A DNA stretch of 64,000 nucleotides from Pleodorina starrii (GCA_030267565.1 BRXU01000083.1:1-64000), one strand, 5' to 3'. Shown: positions 51,913-62,273, numbered from the stretch's first letter. Numbers and translations are program-made. Notes: generated by a model from the sequence alone, not told the origin.

Positions 51913-53784
51913 TTATTTCCGGAAGGACAAGACCTTTTCAGGCCTCTCCACCTTCACATCTCCGTACGCCGGCTTGCCTCCCTGGTAATGCCCTTTTCTA
52001 TTCTGCGACCGCGTGCCCCAATGAAGGTGCCAGGGGTTGACACAGGCCTTCTGGTCGCACAGGTGCATGGCCACACTGCTGGGGTGCTTCTTTGGGCCAA
52101 TGAACGCCCAGAGCATCAGCTCATGCGCCGTCACCTTCCCTTTGCCGCTCTTATCCAGCTTCAGACTGATGTATCCCTTCTTGCTGCTGTTGTGGACCAT
52201 GGCTGTCTTGCTCTCCTTGTTGGGCTTGATGGTTGTGCTGCCATCCAATCGTGGCACTACATGCACACCGTTCACTGCTGTGTACAGGTCCCGCGGCCCC
52301 AATCTCTCGTCACCAGGTGGATATTGCGCTTGCTGGCCAGCCCGGCAGTTGCTTGCCTCCACTGTCTGAAACATGCAGGGGGATGCCGCCAGCTGATTTG
52401 CATCCGCCTCCTTCTCCAGCATGTCGTGCTTGAGGGGGAACTGCACGAGCATTGCGTTCTCCACCTGCATGAGCTGATACTCTGAAGTCATGTTGAGCTG
52501 CTGCGCCAGCTTGTTTTTCATTTCCTCCCACGCTGGCAAGTCGTCTTCCGTAACCACCCGGTACTTGTACGCCAGGCTGTTCCCCAGCTCAGCCATTGCG
52601 GTGTAGGTACCCTTTGTGACCCCTTGCCACGTCTGAGTGCTGTCTTCGTGCCAGCAGGATGGATCGCTGCTGTTAGCCGCTGCCTTGAATTCGGCCCTCA
52701 TACCCCGCAGTAGCTGGTCGTCCAGAGGCTTGACGTCGGCGGGCATGGTGGCAGGGTAAATCCTGGCCACCCCAACCCGCGTCAAGTGGGTTTCTAGGTC
52801 GTCCCTCGTCCACCTGCTGGTGGGGGATGTCATGTGACTCCCCCCCGTAGCATTGAGTGTCGGTTTGATGATGAAGCGCTTTTTCCTTGGCGGCTTGTCG
52901 TCCTTGGTCTGCTGCTGCTGCTGCTGCTGCTGCTGAGGCGGAGGCGGCGGCGGTGGAGGTGGCGGCGGTGGCGGACGCGGCTGCTGCTGCTGCTGCTGTT
53001 GCTGCTTTAGCTGCTGCTTTAGCTGCTGCTGCTGCTGGTATTGAGCCAGGCTGAGGCCCAGCTTGATTTTTCGCGGCTTGTTGCAGTCCGCCGCTACTGT
53101 TGCTGCTGCTGCTGCTGCTGTTGGGGTCGCCGGGTTTGCGACAGGTGATAAACCCATAGCAGGTATCGTGGCCCGCCGGCATCCTGATAACACAGCGGGC
53201 GAAGAACCGCTGCTGTGATGAGGAGATGTCGCGTCTGTCTTCCGCTTGCGTGGTGTTGATGCATGTGTTCGGTCGACGACCACCTGTGGCGTGCAATTAA
53301 GCAAACCGTGCGAGCGAGTGAGAGAGCGAGCGAGGAAATGAAATGAATTCGTGCGTGGCAGGTTGTTACATACAAGCAACGATTTCCGTCTACAAGTAGT
53401 GATGGCTTTGGTTTTGTTATTAGTGTTTTTAAAGTTAAGTAAAAGAATGTATCACCGCGGAGTTTATTGTATTTGATAGTTCACGGTAGGTGTAGGCGGC
53501 TTGCGGAGGCGCGTTTGCGTGCGCGGCTGCTGGGGCGGTGCGGGGTGATGCGGGGCGGGACGTGTCGCGCGGCGGGTTGTGTGTGTGTGTGTGTGTGCGC
53601 GCGGCTGCGGCCGGCGCCGGCGGTCGGCGCCGGTGCAATGTAAATCCATGTTGTTTGATGCGAAATGAATACATTATAATTATTTGTTTCATTTGTTCAA
53701 TGTTGCACGGTTCGTTCTTACCTTGCGGGCGCGTTCGGCGTCTGGCGTTCGGGCGCCTTCGCCGAGTTGAGCTTGGTTGTCCAT
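51913..53784 (-). CDS. His-Me finger (I-PpoI-like) endonuclease-domain protein
   Basis: Two-exon gene model of 477 residues. Exon 1 is 53,784-53,722 (21 codons, starts MDNQAQLGEG, donor AAG/GTAAGAAC) and exon 2 is 53,283-51,913 (acceptor GCACGCCACAG). Phase 0 on both sides of a 438-nt intron supports the join. Order of parts: basic PRKRK (residues 32-36), Gln-rich run (102-122), polyproline (125-137), polyglutamine (138-146), second basic PRKKR (153-157), an unassigned middle, and the C-terminal nuclease domain. The domain shows His428, Cys430, Cys435, His440 and Asn449. That is the +2, +7, +12, +21 spacing of the catalytic His, the zinc Cys-Cys-His and the metal-binding Asn in I-PpoI (zf-His_Me_endon family). 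Established for the family: zinc-stabilised, metal-dependent DNA cleavage. Inferred: a nuclear DNA nuclease, possibly homing-type. Its target is unknown, and the long low-complexity N-terminus is unlike a free-standing intron-encoded enzyme. Confidence 0.8.
52913..53035 (-). repeat. CTG/CAG and CCG tracts in the nuclease gene
   Basis: In-frame trinucleotide runs encode the polyglutamine and polyproline segments (TGCTGCTGC on +). A further (GCT)n run at 53,098-53,120 encodes polyalanine. Their length is likely variable between strains. Confidence 0.9.
53577..53598. repeat. GT microsatellite
   Basis: GTGTGTGT run inside the intron of the His-Me finger gene. Confidence 0.9.
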
Positions 53785-53965
53785 CGGTGGTCGCCGCTGA
53801 AATGCCACCAGTTAGCTTTGATAATTGCGTTGTCCTCTATCTATCAAACTAATTTTTTATGTCGTTCGATGGGCGAGCTGGTCTTGGTTTTCCATCCGTG
53901 GTCTCCGCCTAAACGCTCGATTGCGCATTTGATAATTGTGCTGTCCTCTACCTAAAACTTTTTTG
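53753..53965 (-). repeat. Tandem duplication of exon 1 and its upstream region
   Basis: Two roughly 105-bp copies, 53,753-53,850 and 53,865-53,965. Read on the minus strand both contain GGACAGC/GGACAAC-type leader sequence, TTATCAAA or TATCAAAG, and an ATG opening a similar peptide (MDNQAQL in the used copy, MENQDQL in the upstream copy). The upstream copy runs into a stop after eleven codons and has no donor, so only the downstream copy can feed exon 2. Confidence 0.75.
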
Positions 53966-55445
53966 ATGTTTTGCCGGAGCTCATTTTTGGTATTGTTCCG
54001 ATGTCGCGGGGGGGCTTTTTTGGATTTCCGTAGTTTTTGGTTTGTTTGTTAATATTTTGATATTGTATACCATGACATTTTATTTCTTTGATGGTTGTCT
54101 CAATAATTTGCGGCGCCGTGATGATGTATCTGGTGCGTCCGGATTGGCGCGCGCGCGCGCTGGCCCGCCGCGCGCCGCAGCGCCGCGTGTCGCTGCTGCA
54201 AACCCACACCCCGCCTACTCTCACCCGCCGACCCGACCCACCCGCGCTCCGCTCAGTCTGGCTGTCTCTGTCTCTCTGTGTGTTTCTCATCCGCTCGCTC
54301 ACTTTCTTCCTGTATTCTATCGGTGCTCTCCCTCTCTTCAGCTTTCCTTTCAAGCTTTCCTTTCACCGCTGGATAGCTCTCGCTGCTGGCTGTGTGGATG
54401 CTGTTGCGTGGTGTTGATGTAGTAATAAGTTGTATGGTATGGTAGTCCCTCCGGCCGTTCGTTTGTTGCTTTCCCGGCCGCTGCCGGCACGCACATGATG
54501 GATGGATGGATGGATGGATGGATGGATGGATGGATGGACGGATGGATTAGGTACACGGCTGAGCACGCGAGGATATGATGGATTCGTTGTGGGTGGGTTT
54601 GCCCGCAGTGCATTACACAGCAGAGCAGCACAGCCGACTGGACCAGACGAGACCCTGCACGGACCGACGGACCGACGACTCTCGCGCACGCACAATCATC
54701 GCGTCTGTTACAAAACCAACTGACCAACGCGCTCTCCCGCACATTTGCCGTACAGTTGCCGTACAGTCGGTCCATCCGCCGCGGCGTCCTTTGCGTATGG
54801 ACCACCACTCGTGCGCGCTGAAAATAAACGACTTTAATTCGCGTTACACAACTGTAGCTACTATACTTTACACCTGCTGCGCTGCGCGTTACTAATAAGG
54901 GTGCCAAGCAAACCCAAAGTCGCCCACAGCCCTCAACCCTCGCTCCAAAGGAAAGGAGAACCCTACCGTATCTAACGGCGCACACATATTTCTGAAGAAG
55001 GACGCATGCAAAACAACGCGCGCAACTATTAGAACAATTATAAGTTCGCACACTTCCAACGAATGGATCTGTCTGCCGTACAGTAACGTACAGCAACGTC
55101 CCTCCGGCAGTCCGAAACTAACGAACACTGCAGCCGCCGCCCCCGCAACCCGCCGCAACCGCCGCTGCGCTGCGCTGCATTTAGGGTCGCACCATTGAAA
55201 CTAAACTAAAACACACTTCTCCGCACATGCCGTACACTTGCTGTACATTGCCGTACTACGGTCAGTCCGCAGCAGCGCCGCGCATTCATTCATTAAGTAA
55301 TACGCAAATGTGTGTCCACACTTCCTGCCGTACATCCTGCCGTATATCCTGCAGCCAGCCACCGTATATGCAGCCACCGTCGTCCGCGGCGTGTCGTGAA
55401 TTCATGAATGTCATTCATGAATGCACACCGCCGTTCACGTTCACA
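53966..55445. other. Intergenic region between the two nuclease-domain genes
   Basis: No supported gene. It holds a GC run (54,149-54,162), a (GGAT)n tetranucleotide tract (54,498-54,547) and repeated TGCCGTACA-like words between 54,745 and 55,345. A 248-codon minus-strand open frame (54,350-55,096) exists only because it runs through the GGAT tract in an AG-poor stretch, and it has no recognisable domain. Confidence 0.5.
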
Positions 55446-58400
55446 TCACCGCCTCGCGGGAACGAGGACAAGGTTCGCCGCGCTGTTGTTAAATTTGTTC
55501 CCGTCAATGTAGCCGATGCGCCACTCACCCTGCCGCCTGTCCAGGCCCCCGTCCTGGGCCAAGGGAATCTTCGCCGCCAGATCGTCCGGCCGCCACGCAA
55601 CTGCAACGAGGTGCTTGACAGCGAAGCACCTGTCCACCTTCTTGGCGCCCTTCCCCTCCCCCGTCTGCAAGGCGAGCCGGGCGAAAACGTCGCCCTTCCC
55701 GTCCGGCTTCGTGGTCCGGCAGGTCGCCGCCTTCTTCGTCTCCACGTTCCGGACAACGCCGTTGGCGTTGACCTCCCACCCCTCCGCGTGGACGCAGGGG
55801 ATGTACTGCATGGCACGGCATGGGCGATGGGTTGCACCAGGCAAGGGAGGGCGAAAGGTAACGCTGTGTACGGCGGTGTGTATTGTTAATAAAAGGGTAG
55901 GTAATAAGAATGGGTCCAAGCAAAATACCCTAAAACCCTACGACGACAGCTATGTTAGTACGACGTACGGCCCGCAGGTATCAACGGGCTGCCACGCATC
56001 CACGCATTCGGCACCCCACTTCCCGCATCCAAGCATCCATGCATCCCGAATCCACGCATCCCGAATCCACGCCTTGCCCTCTGCCACTTGCCCTCCGCTT
56101 CTCACCTTGCCCTCCGCCTCGGCGGCCCTCTTTCCCTCCTCTCCCAAGTACATATCGTCGTCTGGCTGCAGGTCGGTCTTGTGAAAATAGTCGTCCACGC
56201 CCAGCGACGTCTTGCGGACAACCCGGCTGCTGCGCCGGGTGCCCTGCTGGGCGCCGGTGGGGCGGTTGGCGGCCGCCGCAGCCGCCGCCTGGTCCGCCAG
56301 CTGCGCGACACGTGCGGCATCCAGGGCCGCCGATTTGGCCTCCTTCTCGGCCACCTTGACCGAGTCCGTCTCGAATTTCGCCCGCGCCCGCTCCATCTCC
56401 GCAGCCCAGGCGGGGTCCTTGGGTCCAGCAGCGGATTTCTTGACGAAGACGTATCCGCGGAACGTATCCTTTGCTGTGGAGGGGTGCGGCCATACGTAGG
56501 TTCCCAAGCCTTTAATTGCCAAGCCCTAAAACCATAAAGTTAGTGAGGGGCAGCCGCGACCCTAACGACGTTCTATGGACCGATGTGATCCGACGCGATA
56601 GGCCCGACACGATAGGCCCCCACACAACAACCTAGCTAGATCTATCTCTATCTAGATCTACCAATCTACCTATCCATCTATATATCTTGACGTACCGGAG
56701 CCAGACATCTTCAGGCCTCTCACTACGTCGACCAGCTGGATGTTTTCGAAACCCAGTGAAGCCATCAAGGCCTCTGGGAACGCCCAGCCCTTACTCTTGG
56801 ATGTCGACATCGTGTGCTGCACGATCATGATTGCCTGTGGGGCGAGCAAGGAGGCGGCGGCGGCGGCGGTGGGGGCGCGGGTAGGTGGAAGATAGAGGGA
56901 GCGGCGGCGGCAGCAGTAGCTAGTGGGGTGGCGGCAGCGGCGGCGGCGGACAGGGGGCAGTGGCCGCGGTGGGAGTGGGGGAGGCGCAGAAAGGGTCGGC
57001 GGCGGCGGCAGAGGTGGCGGCAGAGGTGGCGGCAGCAGCGGCGGCGGCGGACAGGGGGCAGTGGCCGCGGTGGGAGTGGGGGAGGCGCAGAAAGGGTCGG
57101 CGGCGGCGGCAGAGGTGGCGGCAGCGGAGGCGGAGAAGGTTGTCGGCGGCGCGCGGAAATAGGGTCGGAGGAGGTGGGGCTGGCGGAAGCGGCGGGGGCG
57201 GCGGCAGCAGCGGCGGCGGCGGCGGCGGCGGCGGCGGCAGCGGTGGCCGAGATGGTGACGGCAGCGGAGGCGGCGGAGGCGCTGGGGACGGAGGCGGGCT
57301 AGCGGCGGTGGGGCTAGCGGCGGCGGTGGCGGTGGCGGTGGTGGCGGCGGAGGTGGAGGCGGCAGCGGAGGCGGAGAAGGTTGTCGGCGGCGCGCGGAAA
57401 TAGGGTCGGAGGAGGTGGGGCTGGCGGAAGCGGCGGGGGCGGCGGCAGCAGCGGCGGCGGTGGCGGCGGCGGCGGCGGCAGCAGCGGCGGCGGCGGCAGC
57501 GGCGGCAGCGGCGGCAGTGGCCGAGATGGTGCCGGCAGCGGAGGCGGCGGAGGCGCTGGGGACGGAGGCGGGCTAGCGGCGGTGGGGCTAGCGGCGGCGG
57601 TGGCGGTGGTGGCGGCGGAGGTGGAGGCGGAGGCGGTGTGGAGAAGGTTGTCGGCGGCGCGCGGAAATAGGGTCGGAGGAGGTGGGGCTGGCGGAAGCGG
57701 CGGGGTTGGCGGCAGCAGTGGCGGCAGCAGCGGCGGCGGCGGCGGCGGCGGTGGCGGCAGCGGAGGCAGCAGTGGCGGCGGTGGCCGAGATGGTGGCGGC
57801 AGAGGCGGCGGCGGAGGCGCTGGGGACGGAGGCGGAAGCGCTGGGGACGGAGTTTGCGGTGGTGGTGGCGGCGGCGGTGGCAGAGGCGGCGGCGGATGCG
57901 GTGGCGGAGGCGGTGGCGGGGTGGCGGCGGCGGCGCGGCCACGGCGGCGCGGCCACGGCGGGGTGCCGTGCCACGGCGGGGTGCCTTGACCCCAAAGCCC
58001 TTCGTTACCACACCATGCCCTGGCCCCCTGGCGCTGCCCCCCTGGGGCTGCCACCCTTGGTTCCCTCTCTCAAAACAATCACTCCCCAATCACTCCCCAG
58101 CCGTGCCCTCCCCGGCATTCACCGCTCCCCCGCCCCACGAACGCAAACGAACCCACACACACACACACATTCACACTACCACACGCGAACTGACCTTCAG
58201 GGAAGGGCAGTTGTTCCAGAGCCGCCCTATGGCCATCTTCGCCGCTTTGGTCATGCCGACCCAGAAGGTGAAGGCGTGAGTCGCCGGCGAAAGCGTTCCC
58301 ACCTGCGGCCGGCACGGAGAAAGCGGTCCATCACGGCTGCCAGGATCCTTCATGACACGCCGCACGCGCGACATGTGCCCCAGTGCCTCATAAAGCCCGG

Positions 58401-59669
58401 TCCAAACCAAACCACACCACACCACATACGACATAGGCCCCGTGCACTAGAACAAACCAAACCAAGCCCGTTCCAAACCAAACCTCACCTCCGAAATGCT
58501 GGCGCAATTCGCCTTCGGCGGGGCGCTCTTGTTCTTCATGGCCGCCTTAAAGACCGGCATCTTCTGCATCAAATAGTCGAAGGCGGCAACCGCCTTCAGC
58601 ACCTTGACGGGGTCGAACTCGATCCCGAACGCCCACTCCACCGCAGGGTACAGCAGGGCATGAAACAGGACCCTGTTGTAACACGGGACGCACATACATC
58701 AGGGGCGCACAAAGATTAGGGGCCATCAGGGGGCGGCGGGGGGCGTCGGGGGGGGGGGGAAGCTTAGCGTGTAGATTACGGGCGAAAGGAGGCAGGGGAT
58801 GGGCAGGGGGAAGAAGGGCGGGGCGGGGATTCATGCCTGCCATGCGACTGATGAGGACCATGTGAACCCTAACGCAGCCAGTCCCTAGCAACCCCTCGCC
58901 CCCGGTCGACAGCGCCCTACCTTCCCGTTTCAGGCAACAAACAGTGCAGTGAGAACAACGTAGCGAAATTGTGCATCGAATGTGGCTCCCCGCCGCCCGG
59001 TTCCCCCCCACTCCCGTTCACACCTACACACACACAAACACACACGGGGTGCGAAACTAACCTGTTAATTCCGGACCCGATGTCCACGAATACCGACGAG
59101 CGGCGCAGTCCCGCCTTCCTCACCATCGCGTACAAGCACCTGCAAATCAATCAAACAAACAGACTCGTCAGTGTTGGTGGTTTGCGGTCGGCGGGCAGGC
59201 ATTGAGAGGGGGGAGAGAGGTTGGCGCGCACGGAGATCTTGGGGAACGGGGCACAGGACAGTAAGCCCTGGCGGGACAGAAAGGTGCCCAACTAACGCGC
59301 CCCAACCGGCAACCTGCTGCATGCAATAACGGGGCCTATTGTCGCCCTATATTTTAAGAGCTGTGGTCAATCGTTATAGTGCGGCGCGTTACTTACAGTT
59401 GAATAGATAGACACGTGAGCGTTCCGTATAAACCTTTGATTCCAGTGCCGCCTGTCATCTCCTGCAGGCGCAATGCAACATAAGAACAAAAGGGTGCGGA
59501 ACGTTACAAACGTTAAGATCGGCAGGAGGCAAAGGTGAAATGGCGGGAGTAGGCAAAAAGGGCGGGTAGGCTGCGTTACCTCGAATGAGTTCATTTTGGT
59601 GTGCATTTCGGTTGTGTCCTTGGAAGGCTTCTGATTGCTGGGTTGCGCTATGGCTGGGAGTGGGGGCAT
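55446..59669 (-). CDS. SAM-dependent methyltransferase fused to a NUMOD4/HNH-like domain
   Basis: Eight exons were reconstructed by eye: 59,669-59,580; 59,461-59,397; 59,139-59,062; 58,672-58,489; 58,302-58,195; 56,834-56,696; 56,509-56,106; 55,805-55,446. Every intron is GT-AG, phases match at all seven joins, and the total is 1,428 nt (475 residues plus TGA). Residues 40-245 form a class I methyltransferase: motif I VFVDIGSG (68-75), acidic GIEFD (94-98) for SAM ribose, then FWVGM (152-156), the IMIVQ strand (177-181) and YVF (241-243). This layout resembles DOT1-like enzymes. Residues 255-303 are an Ala/Glu/Lys-rich helix, followed by basic RRSSRVVRK (313-321). Residues 357-475 resemble NUMOD4 plus HNH: EGWEVNANGVVRN, VKHLVAVAW, then YIDGNKFNN, with Tyr455 where HNH nucleases have the catalytic His. 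Inferred: a chromatin- or DNA-directed methyltransferase with a DNA-binding, probably non-cleaving, tail. The substrate is unknown and the 5' end may extend upstream. Confidence 0.82.
55927..55942 (-). repeat. Short telomere-like motif inside intron 7
   Basis: ACCCTAAAACCCTAC on +, i.e. GTAGGGTTTTAGGGT on the minus strand: one full and one partial TTTTAGGG unit in the last intron of the methyltransferase gene. Confidence 0.7.
55975..56090. repeat. GCATCC short direct repeats in intron 7
   Basis: Repeated CACGCATCC / CCCGAATCCACGCATCC units just downstream (in gene direction) of exon 7. They lengthen the open frame past the splice donor but are intronic in the model. Confidence 0.6.
56850..57930 (-). 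repeat. (GGC/GCC)n-rich intron 5 of the methyltransferase gene
   Basis: Dense GGCGGCGGCAGC repeats. A longer unit containing CGCGCGGAAATAGGGTCGGA recurs near 57,153, 57,393 and 57,659. Read on the minus strand it gives long polyproline frames resembling a cell-wall protein. However, the flanking exons join in phase across it (LK then AIMIVQ), so it is best read as a 1,360-nt intron swollen by repeats. Confidence 0.8.
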
Positions 59670-60770
59670 TTTTTCTGCGCTTGCGGCGGCTTCCTCGGCG
59701 TGCGCGCGGCAACACCAGGTAGCTAGGTACAGCTAGAGGCGACAGCAGCACACTCGGAACTAATAGGATGATTCGCAAACGTTCAAGGCAAGCGGCTGCA
59801 GCTCATCAATTCTGCTTGGTGCGTGGTGAATGACTGCGGAAAACATCGCGCGCCAACTTTTAAAGTTGGACCTAAAACTCGGTGTACGGGGTCCGCGCGC
59901 GGGAGGCCCTGTCGCCGTACTAGCAGCTAGCGAACGCGCGCGCGCGCGCGCCGGCTTACCTACCAATCATGGCATATCTCGTCCCCATGGCTACAGAAAT
60001 CCTGGCAGAAAGGGCCACGACGTGGCCCTTTCCGGATAACAAAAATGTTGCCGCGCCGTGCCGTTGCGCGGCGCGGTAGTCTCCGCCGAGAACAGTACCT
60101 GCAAGGAAGGACAGGCACATTGCGGATTCAATGCATACTTAATCAGTCAATTGCGTACATGCCTGCCTTGTTCAGCAGTAAAAAGGGGAAGCGGCAAGCT
60201 TGGCACTCGCATTCAGTGAGGGCGCTTCAAAAGTGGTTGTTAAGACCCGGCACCGGGCGACAGATTGTAAGCACAACGCGCAAATGACTGACTGATTGAT
60301 TAACAACCTCATCAAGGAGCCCACCCTCAGCGGTGGTGAAAACAGCATCTACGTTGCGCCGTTGCGCCGACGGTCCATAGCAAGCCGCCTTTCTGGCTGC
60401 GAAACCAATATCGCCTTACCTGCATATCTCTACTCGCATCCGGCAGAGCATACAGCTCTCGAACAGATGCCCAGTGCTGACGAGCCGGAATTGTTGGCTC
60501 GCCTAGGTACCCGTGGTTATTATACTGGCTCGATAAAGCAGTAGTAAATGTCGCAACGGTAAAAATCCATTAATGTATTCTATGTCTTACTTCGGATGAG
60601 CTGAGCTAACAGAATACAGCGAGCACGACACCGTACGGAGAGGAGAAACACGGGAGAGCGAGAGCTGCGAGCGAGAGCGGCGAGAGAGGCGTTGTGATAC
60701 CTTACCCGCAACTTGTCAATGAAACGACAAGCGAGGCAATAAAGACGTGTTGCGCGGGGCGCGAGGCTCC
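59670..60770. other. Upstream region of the methyltransferase gene
   Basis: No gene is confidently called. On the minus strand there are good donor-like sites (GTAAGG at about 60,709 and 60,435, GTAAGC at about 59,955), an acceptor (TTCCTTGCAG ending at about 60,103) and a well-placed ATG (AGCCATGGGG near 59,990). These could be extra 5' exons of the downstream gene. A GC dinucleotide run lies at 59,935-59,950. Confidence 0.4.
60008..60032. other. Perfect 12-bp inverted repeat with one-base centre
   Basis: GAAAGGGCCACG, A, CGTGGCCCTTTC. It is followed at 60,051-60,076 by a second inverted repeat, CCGCGCCG and CGGCGCGG, with a 10-base loop. These are possible hairpins or a protein-binding palindrome. 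No function can be assigned. Confidence 0.7.
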
Positions 60771-60779
60771 CGAGGGAGG

Positions 60780-61690
60780 TGTGTGTGAGTGTGTGTTTGG
60801 GTGGGGAGGGAGGGCCGGTGCGGATTCCGGATTCCCCTCGGTTTGCTCGCTACGGTAAGGGAAACCCGATCCATCACAGGCGTGGGACTGTGGGCCATAT
60901 TGACGATCGAATTCCATGGTGGAAATGTATTGCGGCGCGGGTTGGGTGAGGGAAAGGTGGATGGGGTGCAGATGCAGGGTATGGGGAGAGAGGGAGGCCG
61001 AAAGGAGGGTCGCACCGGGCGGGCCTGGTGGGGAAAAGGAAACCAAATCCATCACAGGCGTGAGAAAGAGGGCCAGCTGGTCGCCGCGGGCGGGAGCGAA
61101 GGAGGGAAGGGGGAGGGAGGGAGGTGTGTGGGTGTGGGTGTGGGTGTGTGTGTGTGGGTGGTGGTGGGCGGGAGGGTGAGTTACGGGGGATTGCATTCCC
61201 GCGGGATAACCTGCTCCGCCGGAAAGGGAAACCAGATCCATCACAGGCGTGGGAAAGAGGGCCAGCTGGTCGCCGCGGACGGGAGCGAAGGAGGGAAGGG
61301 GGAGGGAGGGAGGTGTGTGGGTGTGGGTGGGTGGTGGTAGGCGGGAGGGTGAGTTACGGGGGATTCCATCCCCGCGGGTACCCTGCTCCGCCGGAAAGGG
61401 AAACCAGATCCATCACAGGCGTGGGAAAGAGGGCCAGCTGGTCGGCGCGGGCGGGAGCGAAGGAGGGAAGGGGGAGGGAGGGAGGTGTGTGGGTGTGTGT
61501 GGGTGTGTGTGGGTGGTGGTGGTGGGCGGGAGGGTGAGTTACGGGGAATTTCATCCCCGTGGGATACCTGATACCCTGATACCTGATACCCTGATACCCT
61601 GGGAAAGAGGGCCAGCTGGTCGGCGGGGGCGGAAGCGAAGGAGGGGGGGAAGGGAGGTGTGTGGGTGTGTGGGTGTGGGTGGGTGGGTAG
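60780..61690. repeat. G-rich tandem repeat of about 175-190 bp
   Basis: Units contain ATCCATCACAGGCGTG (60,870; 61,047; 61,237; 61,410), AAAGAGGGCCAGCTGGTCG (61,067; 61,256; 61,430; 61,605), GAAGGAGGGAAGGGGGAGGG and a GTGTGGGTGTGG tract. A separate TGATACCC microsatellite sits at 61,563-61,601. Open frames across the block are Gly/Val-rich and differ between units. Confidence 0.85.
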
Positions 61691-61694
61691 AAGG

Positions 61695-62045
61695 TCCTCC
61701 CCCACGCTCCCCCTGGCCGTTCCGGATGGGAACCCGATTGCATTTCAGGCGTGGGACTGTGGGCCCAATTGCTGACAGAGTTCCTAAATGGATTTGTGTG
61801 TCGGCCGGACGCCAAGGGGTTAGCGCCCCATTACCCCAGTGTGTGTGTGTGTGGGGGTGTGGGTGGGTGGGGTGTGGGTGGGTAGGAGGTTCTCCCCACG
61901 CTCCCCCTGGCCGTTCCGAAAAGGAAAACCTGATCCATCACAACTGCGGGGCCCTGGGCCCTATTGCTGACAGAATCCCTGGTTGGATTTGTGTGTCGGC
62001 CGGACGCCAAGGGGTTCGCGCCCCATGACCCCAGGGTGGGTGTGT
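61695..62045. repeat. 193-bp direct repeat pair
   Basis: Two copies share CCCCTGGCCGTTCCG (about 61,711 and 61,905), TTGCTGACAGA (about 61,769 and 61,963), GGATTTGTGTGTCGGCCGG (about 61,791 and 61,985) and GACGCCAAGGGGTT. They are related to the G-rich array on the left through the ATCCATCACA segment. Confidence 0.85.
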
Positions 62046-62273
62046 GGCTGTGTGTTTTTCGGCTGTGTGGTTGGGTGGGGTCGGAAAGGTGGGACCGGAA
62101 ATCGTGCATCTCCATTATTGGTACAGTATTGGCAAACCTCCGAATTCGGACGTCGCCGTGCGCCCGCCCTCCTTGCCATGTGTCTGGGCCCGGTCAGGGC
62201 CCCGGTGCATATGGACCACGCGCCCCCATATCAGATGGCGGCGGCCGCGGCTACAGCACGGGATCCTCCGTCC

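Noticed and set aside
52673..53296. Alternative 207-codon frame overlapping the His-Me finger gene
   Set aside because: It reads the same CAG/GCC repeats out of frame (poly-Ser, poly-Ala) and lacks the conserved motifs found in the chosen frame.
54350..55096. 248-codon minus-strand frame with HPSIHPSI repeats
   Set aside because: It depends on the (GGAT)n microsatellite, starts without supporting context and shows no domain.
56814..58089. Long glycine-rich (+) and proline-rich (-) open frames
   Set aside because: They lie in the intron between two methyltransferase exons that join in phase. The frames exist because GGC repeats contain no stop codons.
60296..60544. 82-codon plus-strand frame MINNLIKEPTLSGG
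   Set aside because: It has no recognisable domain and lies over good minus-strand splice-like sites, so it is more likely chance.
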